In this document: in pieces, positions 1 to 12,937 of the stretch
Numbering within the stretch: the stretch's first letter is position 1
Layout of the letters: the number at the start of each line of letters is the position of its first letter
Assembly (NCBI GenBank): GCA_029204225.1
Contig: CM055097.1
Coordinates: forward strand, 50,998,195-51,062,194
Length of the DNA stretch: 64,000 nt
From: Diphasiastrum complanatum
Lineage: Eukaryota; Streptophyta; Lycopodiopsida; Lycopodiales; Lycopodiaceae
Direction of reading: 5' to 3'
Notes under the pieces: generated by a model
Seen by the model: only the letters and a program-made list of their open reading frames with translations
What the model was told of the DNA's origin: nothing
Database searches by the model: none
Program-made: the position numbers and the translations under genes

Positions 1-2
1 AA

Positions 3-356
3 GCCCTGAATATTAGGGTCCACGGAGTTGAAGACACCACCGATCCAATGACTGAAGCAGCCAGCTTTCTCTCAAGCACACTCTCCCATCACCCCGAAGG
101 GTTGGATAGAGCTTGGAGAACCAAGAGAGACCCCTCTACACTCATAGTTCGCTTCACGAATCTGGTAGTGAGACGGGCAACTCTCAAACTGCGGGCCAAG
201 CTTAGAGGTACACTTATATTTATGGATGATGATCTCACTCCCATGCAAGTTGCGGATTGGAAAAAAGCATTCATTGAGGCAAAAGCTTTGGGGAAGAGGG
301 TAATTTATCGGGATGGCAAGGCTCGATACATTGATCCTCCGAATTCTGACAAATAG
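3..356 (+). CDS. LINE A ORF1 protein, C-terminal part
   Basis: The frame is open from base 3 to the stop at 354-356 (about 117 codons in view). It aligns by eye with the C-terminal half of ORF1 of LINE D: ALNIRV at the start, a block with FMDDDLT (IYMDDDLT in LINE D), and a basic tail with YIDPP. LINE ORF1 proteins bind the element RNA and are usually coiled-coil plus RNA-binding fold; the coiled-coil half lies outside the window here. ORF2 opens about 50 bp later in a different context with no good ATG. Whether this piece is expressed cannot be judged. Confidence 0.7.
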   Translation, partial: ALNIRVHGVEDTTDPMTEAASFLSSTLSHHPEGLDRAWRTKRDPSTLIVRFTNLVVRRATLKLRAKLRGTLIFMDDDLTPMQVADWKKAFIEAKALGKRVIYRDGKARYIDPPNSDK

Positions 357-404
357 GGATTAAGGCCCCTCGGACTAAGCGATTCGGGGGGTCCTCCTCG
401 AGCA

Positions 405-3400
405 TTGCGGTTGAGGCTATGGAACTGCAATGGCATTCACTCTTCGGCTATTGTCGGTGATTTTAGAGACTTTTGTGCGGAGGGTGATCTCTTCCTATTC
501 ACAGAGACACATGAGAGTCCGGAAAGAGGTCTACCTGTTGTTACGGGTTTTTGCTGGTACTCTACACATCGGCGGTCGACGAGAGCATTGACAGATCGGG
601 GTTCCGGGGTGGCATGCTTAGTCCGCGACTTCATTCGGCCTTGGGTCGAGTTGGTGCATACAGATGAGCGAGCTCGCTATATTTGGATTCGGGTGGACCG
701 GACTTTGATGGGATTGACCCGTGACCTCTTTCTGGCCATTTGTTATTTTCCACCAGACACCTCAGTTTTCACAGCAGATGAGGAGTCACCTTACATGGAT
801 ATCTCTTCAGACATTATCCGATATGAGGAGCGGGGTTATGTTCTTTTAGCTGGCAACTTTAATGCCAGGACTGGATCCAGGCAGACAGAGTTCCATAGAG
901 GAGAGGATGATCCACAGCGGATACATGCTTTAGACTGGGATGATCTTGGCCTCCGGCGACGATCAGCAGATGCAGAAAGTCCAGTTACTGCATACGGAGG
1001 GAGAGAGGGAGAGCAGATGCTTCAGTTGGGCGAGGCTCATGGATTAGCCATTTATAATAGCTTATTGCAGTGGCCTGATTCAGGTGACTTTACTTGTTTT
1101 CCACACAGTGGAGGGAGTACTGTTGTTGACTATTTCATGGGATTGTCGTCTCTTCTCCCCTACATTTCATCTTTCCTGGTTCACCGTACCACTTTGTCTG
1201 ACCACTCATACCTCTCTCTCTCTATTGGCCTTCTTCACACCCCATGTACTAATACCCTAACTCCTGGCAACAAAACAGTGTACTGCTATCATCCTCAAAA
1301 CACCCCCAGGTACAGAGAAGCATTATCTGACCTCCTGACTCATTTCCCTTACGACGATACTTTGACGGACCAGTCTCTTTTTTTTGTCCGGACCTTGCAT
1401 ACCGCTGCATCCCTTGCTTTTCCATCTCCACGGCCCAAGCACTTACGACATAATCAACCACACAACCCCTGGTTTGACCACGAGTGTAACCAACTTCATC
1501 TGGACTTGATTTATGCACGCTGCCACCTTCCCCATATGGTAAAGGACTTATCCCGTGTATACCGTAGAACCACCCGAAAAAAGAAAATTACTTACGAAAT
1601 CGGCCAGGGGAAGAAGATGATGGACCTTCTCTTTAGCTCCTCGTCGCGATCATTTTGGCAAAAATTCCTCTCACGGGCACCTTCACCCCAAATCACAGAT
1701 CTTAGCACATGGGTAACCTATGCCACATCGTTGTACACTGTTCCTGACACCCCTCCACTTCCTACACATCCCTAGACACGTACTTCTGATATATTCTCTC
1801 CAGCCATAGTAGAAGAGGCCATTGACCGATTAAATCTACATAAGGCCAAAGATATTGATGATCTAGAAGCTGAACTTTTGAAACAAGTTGCTGACATTCT
1901 CTCACCTTTCCTCTCTCTCCTCTTTAACAGCTCTATCACATCTGGTTTCCCCTCCACCTGGTCCACAAACCTTATCCATCCTACCCATAAAGGCGATGAT
2001 CCCATGAAAGCCGACAACTATCGTACCATCATGATCAGTCACCTCTTTGCCAAGGTTTATGGTTCTATTCTTCAGTCAGAGATCAGTACAGAGATGGATA
2101 CCCGAGCACTGCATGCCATAGGTCAGGCAGGTTTCAGGCCAGGATATACCACATCAGATCATATTTTCACCCTGAGAACCATCATTGAGGAAGCTAAGGC
2201 CAGGAGAGAGCGTGTATACTGCTGCTTTGTGGATTTCCGCAAGGCCTTTGACTCTGTGCCTCGACATCTACTTATACAAAGACTTCGGGACCGTGGCCTC
2301 CAAGAGGATATCATACAAGCAGTTGTGGCATTGTACAGACGAGTTATTGGTCGTATCCGAGTATCAGGAGTTGTATCACCAGAGATAGAGAGTACCATTG
2401 GGGTTAAGCAAGGATGTCCTCTCTCTCCTACACTCTTTGGTTTATATATAGACGAGCTTGAGCAGGTTATACAGACAGAGGGAGGTGAGGGGTGCACATT
2501 GGGTGACCTCGTTATCGCTATTATATGCTGATGATGTGGTTTTGCTTTCGAGGACGAGGGAAGGTTTGCAGCGGCATCTTGACATGCTTCACTCTTTTTG
2601 TACTCAGTGGGGATTATCAGTGAATGTGGCCAAAACCAAAGTTATGGTATTTAACACCTCCAGATCCTTCATGATGCGACAGGTGCTGTTATGGGAGAAG
2701 CATCCACTTGAGGTAGTTGACTCCTACACATACCTAGGGGTGGTATTTCCTGGTCCCACTTTCAGCATGCGACAGGCGGCATTTTCCCGACTACGGAAGG
2801 GTTATGCATTGTTGGTAGAGTTGGAGAGATTATGTTTCAGCTCAAATGTTAGAGATGCAACTAGTAAGTGCCGACTCTTTGACACTATGGTCGTTCCCTC
2901 AGCTCTATATGCATCAGAGACATGGAGTGCTGGCTTGACGGCTACCAAGTGGGCGCGCATCTCACGACTTCAGATTCATATGCTCTCTCAGATGATACGG
3001 GCTAAGCCCTCTATCCCACATCATATTATATTGGCAGAGTTTGCTGTCCCCCCTATTCAGATAGAGGCACTGTTCCATATTGTCACATTCATACAGCGCC
3101 TAGAGGATCTCCAGGGTAGAGGCACACACTATGCTGCAGCAGCTGTTTCGTCCTCCCAGCATCTACACTCTAAGGGACACTCCTTTTCGTGGTATTCCCA
3201 GGCCTGTCGTCTCCTCTCCACACTGAGTATTCACATTACGGATCTACCAGCTGGTACTCATCAGTATATTAGAGGATACTTATATAGGGCATATCTTCAG
3301 AGCACTTGGCAGGATTCATTTGGGGTGAAGATGGAGTTTTATTGGACACATTTTCTATCCCGGGATCCTGCTGGGTATTCCATTGTACCCAGATACCTAG

Positions 3401-3627
3401 TGGACAGTATCTCACACAGACTGCGGATAGTGATGGGTCAGTTCCAGGTTTCCTCTCACCAGTTAGCCATTGAGACTGGCAGATACAGGGGCATCCTACA
3501 TGATACAGGGGCATACAACACCAATCATCTACTCGACGACAGAGAGACGAAGCTTGCACAGAGACAGTGCCACATCATACTTTACATCATTTTTTCTCAC
3601 AAGCAGAGAGACATCTATGATGCTTGA
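405..3627 (+). pseudogene. LINE A ORF2, endonuclease-reverse transcriptase, broken
   Basis: Residues 1-270 are an APE-type endonuclease: LRLWNCNG at the start, LAGNFNAR in the middle and TLSDHSYLSL at the end. The RT domain follows: NYRTIMISHLFAKVYGSI, then FVDFRKAFDSVPRHL, then GVKQGCPLSPTLFGLYIDE. The frame breaks near 2515, where the expected YADD box is reached with a frameshift; ADDVVLLS continues in the new frame. The C-terminal region runs to 3627, but the CxxC...H....C knuckle seen in other copies is deleted near 3490. One TAG interrupts the frame at 1773-1775. The frame opens at TTG codons (405, 411) rather than ATG, as in LINE D. Not functional as it stands. Confidence 0.92.
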
Positions 3628-3766
3628 CTCTCCTTGTGCATAGCACTATTTCCTGTTTTATTGTAATCTTGTTTCTTTTAGGGGGTTGAGCTTTCATGCT
3701 CCCATCGGGCACACTTGACATGTACCTTTTTTCAGTCCTATGTACCTTAGGATATTCCATGGACAT

Positions 3767-3904
<138 letters not shown>

Positions 3905-4350
3905 GAATGGTACTCAACGTTATATTACTTTGCTTGGAATCACAAGCTTGGCATGGTATATTTTCTATCTAAGGTTTTTTTGGTGGGAAAAGTTTTAAAA
4001 CCCCACTTTACATCATCTGATTGGGCCAATACTTCACGACTGCAGGTTCTCGTGCTATCTAGGATGATACGGGCTAAGCCATCTTTCCCACATCAGGTTA
4101 TACTGACAGAATTCGCGGTTCCACCCATACAGCTATCCGCCATCTTCCTTATTCTATATATCTAGCGTATCATGATGCTACCCACAGATGAGCAGAGATA
4201 CATAGAGACGGCACTTACCTCATCGCGGCATCTTTATGACCAGGGACATCGGCTATCATGGTTTTCTCAGGCCTCCCAGCTACTAGATACACTTGGCATT
4301 TCTATCACAGATCTTCCATCGGGCACCCATGAGTATATCAGACGTTTATG

Positions 4351-4873
4351 TTTGAATATTATATTTATCAAGTTTTCTCACTTAAAAACATCACTATTGA
4401 CTATAAAATATCTTAATCGATTTTTTTACCACATTTTCTCACTTACGCCATGTTTTTTCATTCCTTCATGTTGTCATTGGTATTGGCCAGACTTGGCATT
4501 GTACTTCTTGACATTTAAAATTAGACATATGATAGGGAGCACGAGAATAAAGTGTAGAACAAGGAGGGTCACTGCTTGACATCCTGCAATAATGGTAGTG
4601 GTAGGCTAATAAAAAATATGCAACAACCTCCACACATAACGAATGAGTAGCAACAAGAGTAGCTTTTTATACGTGACAAAATATGATTTCTTAAGAAATA
4701 ATGAGCATTTCTTGTATCATCCACAACATTGAAATCATGACCAACAATGTGCATGCGAAGCCAAATAGAACGAGGAGCAAGCTTGCGAGCCCAAGTAGCA
4801 TCATAGCATGACACCTGTTAGCAAAGGCTAGAGTCACAGGAGGGTCATCAAACATAAAGGTCAGAGTCATCAA
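4351..4873. other. Unidentified insertion inside LINE B
   Basis: About 520 bp interrupt LINE B between YIRR (4340) and the sequence coding RAYLTRTWQ (4886). It is AT-rich in its left half. I see no clear terminal repeats or target duplication. Short minus-strand frames exist (for example 4691-4873), but none resembles a known family. It could be the remains of a DNA transposon or a filler from imperfect repair. Confidence 0.5.
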
Positions 4874-4940
4874 TGTCCTCTCTATAGAGCATATTTGACT
4901 CGGACATGGCAGGGACAGTCCGGGGTCAAACCCAACTATT

Positions 4941-5430
4941 ACAGGTGTTAGAGCCCAGTTATGGCTCTATCATGATCTTGGCATGGTCGGTTACCAAAGG
5001 GCCTGAGGCCTAGTATTGGCAAGGGTCGGTGACCGACGAGGACATCTGTCCCAAGTTGGAACTAGTGCGTCACGAGCATTGATCCAGTGTGGCCGCCTGA
5101 CAAGCTGTCAGAGATGCAGTGTGTCTTGACCGTCGGGACCCTAGCCGTCAGTGACGAGATGCTAGCTGACAAGTAGTCGGGGTGATCAAGAGGGTCACAG
5201 GTCTTTGGCCGGGCACGGGGGTGGTACCCTATGAGTCACTCAGTATTCACAAGTCACAGGGGCCATGCATGCCAAGTGGACTGATCACCCACAGGTGGAT
5301 GCCATGTGCCAGTTGACGGGAATAGCATGTAGAAGGACTCAAGGAGGGGGTGCCTATGGTTGGGAGGTTCATTCTACACACCAGTCTTCTAGGACTCACG
5401 AGCTTGGAGAGACTTGCTTGTGACAACAGG
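4941..5430 (+). mobile_element. Solo LTR with 5-bp target duplication
   Basis: A 480-bp block (4946-5425) begins TGTTAGAGCC and ends CTTGTGACA. It is flanked on both sides by the same five bases, ACAGG (4941-4945 and 5426-5430). Removing the block plus one ACAGG restores the LINE B reading frame exactly. TG...CA ends, the 5-bp duplication and the lack of any internal region define a solo LTR left by LTR-LTR recombination. Its sequence does not match the other LTRs in the window by eye. Confidence 0.9.
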
Positions 5431-6439
5431 ACACACTTTCTGGAGCTAGACACAATGGGATTTCCAGTTTTGCCACATTATCTCACCTTTGGACTATCTC
5501 ACAGGCTTCGGTTTCTACTGGGCCAGTTCCAAGTGTCTTCACAACAATTGGCGATTGAGACTGGGCGCTTCCAAGGTACCCCACGGGAGGAGTGGCTTTG
5601 CCAGTTATGCTCATTATCCATGGTCGAGTCAAAGGAGCATTTCCTATTCACATGTCCAGTCTACTATGAGATCAGAGGGCGATATCATTGCCTTTTTCGT
5701 CAGACACCAGTTACACTACATTCCCTTGTCTCATATGAGGACCCTCGATGTGTGGCACTTATGATACGTGAGATGTCCCTCCTGGACCTATGTCAGACAG
5801 CTCAGCATACCTATCCTGACACACAGTCTCAGATTACATCCTTCTTCTCTCGAAGGAGATCACGCCCTGATGCAAAACATGACTGACAGCGATTGTCACG
5901 ACATTCCCAAACCTAGGACGCCCAGCCTCAGGCGACCATGAGAGTTACACGCCACACCAGACCTCCTACACAGAGACGCACTATACTGTTATAATATTGA
6001 GAATAGAGATAGAAAGGATCGTTAAATCGAGGTTTAACAACCTGGGAATCCTCGATGGTCTTCTACAACTCAAAATAGATCAAAATCAGCAACATGCAAG
6101 CAAATACAGTGACATGCAACCAAATGTGGCTACATGCAAGCAATCTGAAAAATTCTAGATGCATGCATGCAACATGCATGGACTAGTACTTGCACATGCA
6201 AATGGAAATTGCTAGCAAATCGGGATGTCCTAGAGTATGTGAAAAACACAATTTTGGATACCAAAGTTTAGCGGAAGCTTGAGGATCTTGGATCTAATAA
6301 GCCCACAAGTTGTCTTGAGGCTTAAAAGACCACATGCAATTAACATGCATTGACATGCAAGAGCATTTCAGCAACATGCAAGAGCATGAACCATGCAAGG
6401 TCTAGGAATGGTGTAGGGTATTCCTAGACCCAAAACACT

Positions 6440-7246
6440 TGTAAAGAGATGGATCGGCTGGTTGGAAACATCTGATCCAGATCTGTATGTAGCTGTGACA
6501 GCAAGCTAAAAGATTCAACAAGATCATCAAAATGCATTAAAAACACTTTAGAAAGTGTATGGATAGATGTTCAATGATCTACGCAATTTGGATCACCAAA
6601 TGATTAAGAATTATGATCCTAGAAAACGGCAGATTGGATCTATAATTCAGGACAACAAGAAGAACACTTTACAGTATGGAAAGAATAAAATGAAATGAAC
6701 ATATATAGAAGAGACAATACCATCGAGACATCAAGAACAAAAATGTAGAAAAGGGGGGGACTCTCCACCCTCTCCAATCGATTTCTCCACCACAAATGAT
6801 CTCTCTTGGATACTCGATGGAGGAGTGGAGAGCCCCTTTTAAAAATTTTGTTGAGAATCAAGGTTACATTGCATGGTAGTAGGTGGATGAGTCAAGTAGA
6901 GTTCCTCTAGGTGTTTGCATGCATTCTCTCCATGCATGAGTCCCAAGGACCCACGAATTTCACCTAGAGAGAGATTAAAAATGTTAGGACCCAAGTAGAC
7001 TCTTGCGTGTCAAGAGTTTGGACCCACCTTAAAATAATTTACTTAGGACCTTAGGAACCTAACTAATTAAATTAATTTTTTTAACTACCTTGGAGTTGCC
7101 AACATCTTGCAAGAAGGGTCTCCAACTTAAAATATACCTTGACTCTCGAGTTTTATGTTTTCTATTTTTTATTTCTTTTACATGGTGAACAAAATAACTA
7201 GGGGAATTTTTGTGAATGCTTACAAATGATAACAGCTCCCCCTTAA
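6440..7246 (-). mobile_element. Possible minus-strand 3' LTR with polypurine tract
   Basis: Read on the minus strand, an AAGGGGGAG polypurine tract (7235-7246) sits directly before TGTTATCATTTG, which could be the start of an LTR (7234 downward). A candidate end TGTAAAGAG lies at 6440. A TATATATG box-like motif is present near 6700 on the plus strand. The LTR at 12193-12602 has the same first and last few bases (TGTTAT, TTTACA), but the bodies do not match by eye, so the two may belong to different members of a family. Bases 6000-6440 hold repeated CATGCAA words and nothing else recognisable. Confidence 0.45.
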
Positions 7247-7267
7247 GCTGCACAAAAATTTCAGCAC

Positions 7268-7639
7268 TTATCCAATTCCCATGGAAGGAAATGGTACTTC
7301 ACCATGCACTTGTACCTCGGATTGATTGATGTTGGAAAGCCTAGCATCTCCTTGAGTTGTAGAGATTGTCTCTACTATGTAAGCAGCTCCATGCGGATTG
7401 AAGATGTCTTTGTCCTCCGACTCTTCTGAATTCTCAAAAGAGTATAAACTTCTTCTTTCCTCCATTTGCCTCATAATGAGATGATCAAAATAGGCATTCA
7501 CTTTCTCTTGGGTGAGTAGATTTGGCCTTTGTAGGGAATAGTCTTCAGCTGCATCAAAGGTTTCTTCAACTTCAGATTTGATGTCAAGAGCTCCCCCTGA
7601 AGGATTGTTGTGCTTCATAAATGATTTTGATGCAAACAC
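7268..7639 (-). CDS. Small hypothetical ORF near a putative 3' LTR
   Basis: The 123-codon minus-strand frame has an acidic, glutamate- and serine-rich middle (SFENSEESEDKD) and no motif I recognise. It sits immediately upstream of the polypurine tract at 7246-7235 in the same orientation, so if it is real it would be the last coding piece of an LTR element. Codon use and composition give no firm support. It may equally be a chance frame. Confidence 0.25.
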   Translation of the reverse strand: MFASKSFMKHNNPSGGALDIKSEVEETFDAAEDYSLQRPNLLTQEKVNAYFDHLIMRQMEERRSLYSFENSEESEDKDIFNPHGAAYIVETISTTQGDARLSNINQSEVQVHGEVPFPSMGIG

Positions 7640-10600
7640 TCCAACATTTGGACATCAGCACTTTCAGATGCTGCCACATGCCTTAAATCGGTTTTGTCCT
7701 CAGAACGAGTAACTAGGGAAGACCCAATTTGTATGCTATTAACTCTTCCCATGAATCACTACCCTCAATTTGACCAACCAACCTAAGCAAGCACACAGAG
7801 ATAGAACAATTTCTTTATTGTTTATCTCTGAGCCTGGTGAGTACTCATTCAGGGTCCAATGATACAATGAGCGATAAATTTTCCAAATGGGTAAAATCTT
7901 CAATACATCAAACTGTCATCATCATATAAAGTAAATTTACGTGATACACTGGATAACAGTCAACCAAACTTGAAGATTAAGTTTAAAAGCTAACAAATCA
8001 ATCATTTAACTTTCACAATTACCCTGAAAATCAATCTTTAGTCTAACTTCAATATCAAATTAGTACTTAGAGATGGAATAATTCTCAAATTATTTGTCTC
8101 TACACTGAAGTACTATATCGACCTTTAGAAGTACACTAAGAGAGAAATTTTCCTATTGGGTTTGATTCTCACCAATCTATTAACATCACCTTCATGTAAC
8201 CTCAATTTACATGAATCACTGGGTGAGTTCTCAACTTACATTGGAAATCAATGTTCAAAAGTTAAAGACCCAAAACAATTATAGTCCAAGACTATCCACA
8301 ATTACTTGTAAATTTGTCATAAATACTCCTTGGTACAAATACACTTAGAATTTTTTCAGAAACTAGGGTACAAAACTCATCCAACCAAATCTCTAGGAGA
8401 TTCATCAAGATAAAAATGACTTTAACTCAATCCTGAGTACCCCAGATACTATCTTGAGTTAAGTACTCTATTCCTAGCATCACATGCCAGAAAATAGCAG
8501 CCATTCAATCTTGGTAAACTTAACTGCTCCTAGTTAACCAGAGAATTTAGGCTGAAAAACAGTACACAAGCATTCCTTGACTACAATCTGTAAAGGTAAG
8601 CAAATTCCACATAAGTAAACAATTACTTAATGAAAATGCCTGTGAGATCCAAACAATCTCATGTTCCTACCACAACTCACTGAGAATCTTGCAACTCAAC
8701 TACAAAAGAACTTTATTTCTCATGAGTAAATAACATATCTGGGAAATCTTTGAAGTGAATAACTCCACATCACAAGTTTTCCAACCATCTAACTCTTATA
8801 AACAAAATTTCTTCTACCAATCAGCCTACAACAGATCTTAGTGTACAAACCAAGATTAGGCTAACTTACACAGACATCTTTGGACATAGAGTTAAGATTA
8901 AAGCTTTATTGCACTGATCCAATCCATAACAAAATGGTAACAATCATTGAACCTTTATTTAATCTTTACCACTACTACCCATATTCATGAATATCTCACA
9001 GCTCTAATCCCAAAACCCCTTTAGTTCCAGATTACTCAAAATAATCACATAGAGAGTTCCTCTATTTCAAACTGGATAGTTCTACCATTGCACACATACA
9101 AGATTTTTCCCAAAATTAATGCAACTGGCTGATTCCTCGAAAGACTTATTCCTATCTTTTCTTCCCCTTTTTAAAAAGAAATTCCAAAATTTCAATTGAA
9201 AAGTTCTCAGGAGACAACGTATAAGATATCAAAGATTCGAAAAGTCAGTAATGAGTATCCAATACCATTACAAACCGGACTTTTTCCTCATAATCACAGA
9301 ATATCTTATCCCGAATGATAGAAATATTACCTCTCAATAATCAACTATCAAACAGAGACTAACGTTAGAGTTCAGGAAACCTAAATTCCGAGGCATATTC
9401 AAAAATCTTATATGGAAGTACAATTTCATATGACTATAACAGTCCTTCAGAACAGATTTCTACCTGGAAGGAATTATATGAATCTCAATCTAATTGTCAT
9501 GTATTAAGAAAGTTCTAAAGAGTAGAGATCTAATAAAATAGAGAAATAAATTTAAGGGCTTCCATATTTTGTAATTAATGAGATACCATTTAGGGATTGA
9601 TCTATATCTCATTATTCCCAAAAATACCCTAAACAAAAACCAATGGACTTTGTTAGTATTACCATTTCAGCAGTCACTAACTCGGTAGAAAGAACTTATT
9701 TCTTTTACAATCATTATAGAGAAATACTCTATAACAGGAAAGAATCCAAATTACTAAATTCTCATATGGAACACCTTCCATCTGCTTTACTCTGCAAGAT
9801 CCAAATCAAATTGCAAAACAGAGATGGTTCCATAAATGGGTTATCAGTCTTGCAACTACTTTTCCCTTATAATCATCGAATTCACAAAATTCTAATCCAC
9901 ATTGGGAAAAAGGAATCCAAATTCCTAGAGGCAGTCTTCTTAAATAATTCCCAATTTTATTCTCACTTGCAATTAGTTATACTTCAGGATTTGAATGTAA
10001 ATAAAATAATTGGATCATTAAGACCAGCAATCATCTACATCTCAAACTTCCACTCTTTCTCCCCTTCCAAAAATGGTTCAGGTTAACAAAACCCCAAATT
10101 TGTACTAGGAAAAAGTTCAATTTGGTATCGCTAACATTAGCACTAATCACCCTGACAATTTTGATTTGTTCATTAAGTGCCGCACTTGATTCCTAGCAAA
10201 TCCCCTATAGATCAGCATAGAAACTGTTCCACTAGATTTACATTATTCTTGGTCCTCATTGATCCCCAAAACAAGAAATGCCCCTTAATTGACATATTCA
10301 CAAAATCTTCAACTAAAAGTGAAGGTTACATTGACCTTAAAGAACGGACCAATTACATCAGATTAAGATCATTCACTTTAGAAGTCATTTAGGTTTGATC
10401 AATAACCAATGAATTTGAACAAATCAAAAACGTCCATGGTTTCTTCAAATTTTACGTAAACAAGGATTTTCAAATTCCATTTAATATGGGCCTAAACTGT
10501 GAAAATCGACCAAACAACGAATTGACAGTTCCACAATTACCATCACATATTGGAAGAATTCTGAAACATCCAGCATGCATCCAACATGACATGCAGTGAT

Positions 10601-12179
10601 TTCAATATCAAAATCAATTTTTACGTAAATTGCCAAGAAACTGGGAAATTAGCCCTGGGATTTTTGAAATTTGTTCGAAATAAACCAACTCTGAAAATCG
10701 ATTAAGAAAATCGATTTATCAAATTCACAGGCACCGTCACATATCGAAAACATTTCAAAACAATCTACATGCAACAAACTCGACATGCACTGACTTTTTC
10801 GAAAAAACGAAAAAGAAATCCCATAATTAGCCTAGCCACTAGGAAATCTGCTTTTTGATCTAGAATTGCCAAAAATAGCTTCATGCAAGAAATTGATCAA
10901 TCTACCGATTACGCATGCAACATGCCCCCATGCATGCATACAGGTTTATCCATACATTTTCATCAACAGACAAGCACTACACGGAGTTACAAGCATGCAT
11001 GCATCAAAACATTTCCAAAATTATGCAAATTTTAGTTCAAAAATTGCCAAACTTCAGACGGCCATAACTTTCTCTACAGGACACCAACTTGGTCGCTGTA
11101 AAGCACAGTACGGAGGGAGAGTGGGTCTACAAGGCACTTGCCACATCACCTTGCCACCTAGGCTTCACACGTGCGAGCAGTAAATGCACAAAAAACAGGT
11201 AGGAGGCCGCACTTTTGGAAAGAGGAATCATCAAAAATCGCATCCCAGCCCAATAAGCCTTGGATCAGAGGTTACAAGCACCCTTCTAAGGTTCATTAGA
11301 GAGCTCAGATCATGCAAAAAATGCATTTTTGGCCTCCTTCAACAAGCAAAACTTCAACATGATGGTGTCTAATGCTCACCTATCCAAATTGGATGCATGA
11401 TGGCTCAAAACAGACGCAATCCATCATGTCTTCAAGCTTGAACCAACAGGTCCAGACCCCCAATTGAAAGGTATTTATGCTCAAAAATCATCAAAAATAC
11501 ACTAATTTCTGGTGTTTTGAGCCCCCTAATGGTGTCTAATCCCTACCAAACTTCATGACAGCTCTGAGACAGCTTCATTACATCTCTGAAAACGTTCTTA
11601 CCAACTCTTGGCTGAGAATTTTGAGATCTACCACAAAATGAGTCCAAAAATCATCAAAAAACCTTGTTTTTTGACCAATTTTGCCCAAAATTTGTGAGGA
11701 GAATCCACAAATAAGTGCAATCAGATCCAAATCCCTGTAAATCCATTGCATGCAAGCACTAAAAGTTTTGATTCTAGTCAAACATGGTTTCTATAGCCCA
11801 TTTATGGTCCAAAAATCCCAATTTTTGGTCCAAAATCACTATCTAATCAATCTTTTGACTATTCAAACATCATGCAATCATTAGATTCAATCATTGACTG
11901 TAAAACAGCAAATACAATCTGGAAAACGTAATACACTAGTACCTATGATCAATTTCAAGCAAAAAACTTCAATTCTAGGTGAAAAATTAACTAAGATCAT
12001 CAAAAATCCTCTGATTTCCACCAAGAACTATGGAGAAACCCCATAATTATGATCTTTAGGCTGAAAGTACACTAAATTTAGAGAAGCCACCTACTTGGAA
12101 ATCATTTCCACCACCTGGAAGTAACATGCAAGGAGAAATCCACAAAAACTGAGAAATACAAGATTGATGCAAATCCATA
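7640..12179. other. 4.5 kb AT-rich stretch with no recognisable gene
   Basis: No frame in this stretch resembles a known protein; the longer frames (for example 9643-10086) lack domains. The right third (10500-12000) is rich in CATGCATGCAA-type words and in lines such as AAAATCATCAAAAA repeated at 11480-11500, 11645-11660 and 11995-12010. Because it ends at a minus-strand primer-binding site (12191-12180), it is best read as the degenerate internal part of a minus-strand LTR element, comparable to large non-coding (LARD-like) elements. Confidence 0.45.
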
Positions 12180-12602
12180 GCTCTGATACCACTGTAAAGA
12201 TCGCCTTATGAAGATCTGACTAGATCCTGCTGCAAAACAACCAAAAGGACACCTGTGGAGCAAAACCACCCATCCAAACCTAGATCCCTCCTGGAGTTTC
12301 CTCCTGGATCTAGCCCCCAAGCTATAGTGAAGAACACAAGAGAGGGGAGGAGAAACTGGCTCAAGAATCTGAATTCACAATAGCAGAATGGGCGAGTTTC
12401 CAATGGACATATTCTCCTCAAGAGAGAGAGAATATTCCCCCTAGGATCCCCATGCAACCTAAATTGAGTTATTGACCTCCTATTCTTGCATTAAAGCAGT
12501 CATTCACTATGCATGTGCTCCTATGTCCAATTATAGGTCTGGGCCCCTCAGATGATTATTTATTATTTAATACGACCACATCCGGAATGACGAGGCATAA
12601 CA
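12180..12602 (-). mobile_element. Minus-strand 5' LTR and primer-binding site
   Basis: GCTCTGATACCA at 12180-12191 is the reverse complement of TGGTATCAGAGC, the standard plant tRNA-iMet primer-binding site. One base further, an LTR-like block begins TGTAAAGATC (12193) and ends ...GGCATAACA (12602), so on the minus strand it reads TGTTAT...TTTACA. LINE C begins just to the right (about 12612). The internal part of this element would lie to the left. Confidence 0.65.
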
Positions 12603-12937
12603 ACAACCATATACACCTGGAGTGACCGGCTATCCACGTCAGAAATTAATCCGATTCCCTTATACAGGACATGGACGTAACAGACAGGGACATCTTCATT
12701 GTTGCCTACTATTTTCCTCCAGAGTCCTCCTCTTTTGTTGAGGGTGTTAGCTCACCTTATTTGGATCTTTCAATGGATATCATCAGATTTGCAGAGTGGG
12801 GGCATATTTTCTCACGGGGGATTTTAATGCCCGGACAGCTTCACGACAGACAGAGTTCCATGATGCTACAGATCATATGCGAGTTCATGCCCTTGATAGT
12901 GATAGATCGTCCCGACCTTTCCATCCACCGTGGTATG

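Larger units (their letters stand above)
4018..5995 (+). pseudogene. LINE B, 5'-truncated ORF2 C-terminal region with two insertions
   Basis: The LINE sequence starts near 4018 (a WANTSRLQVLVLSRMIRAKP block) and carries only the C-terminal part of ORF2. It is split twice. The first insertion lies between about 4350 and 4874. The second is a clean solo LTR (4946-5425). Joining across the LTR gives a continuous frame (VKPNYYRTHFLEL). The last part, 5426-5886, is intact and holds the knuckle CQLCSLSMVESKEHFLFTC, then DPRCVALMIREM and a basic tail ending at 5886. The 3' UTR runs out near 5995 with no CT tail visible. The C-terminal knuckle is the C-x2-C-x(n)-H-x4-C type found after RT in many APE-type LINEs. 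Confidence 0.88.

Noticed and set aside
9643-10086. 147-codon plus-strand frame in AT-rich sequence
   Set aside because: No motif, no conserved neighbour, and it lies opposite to the direction of the surrounding LTR element.
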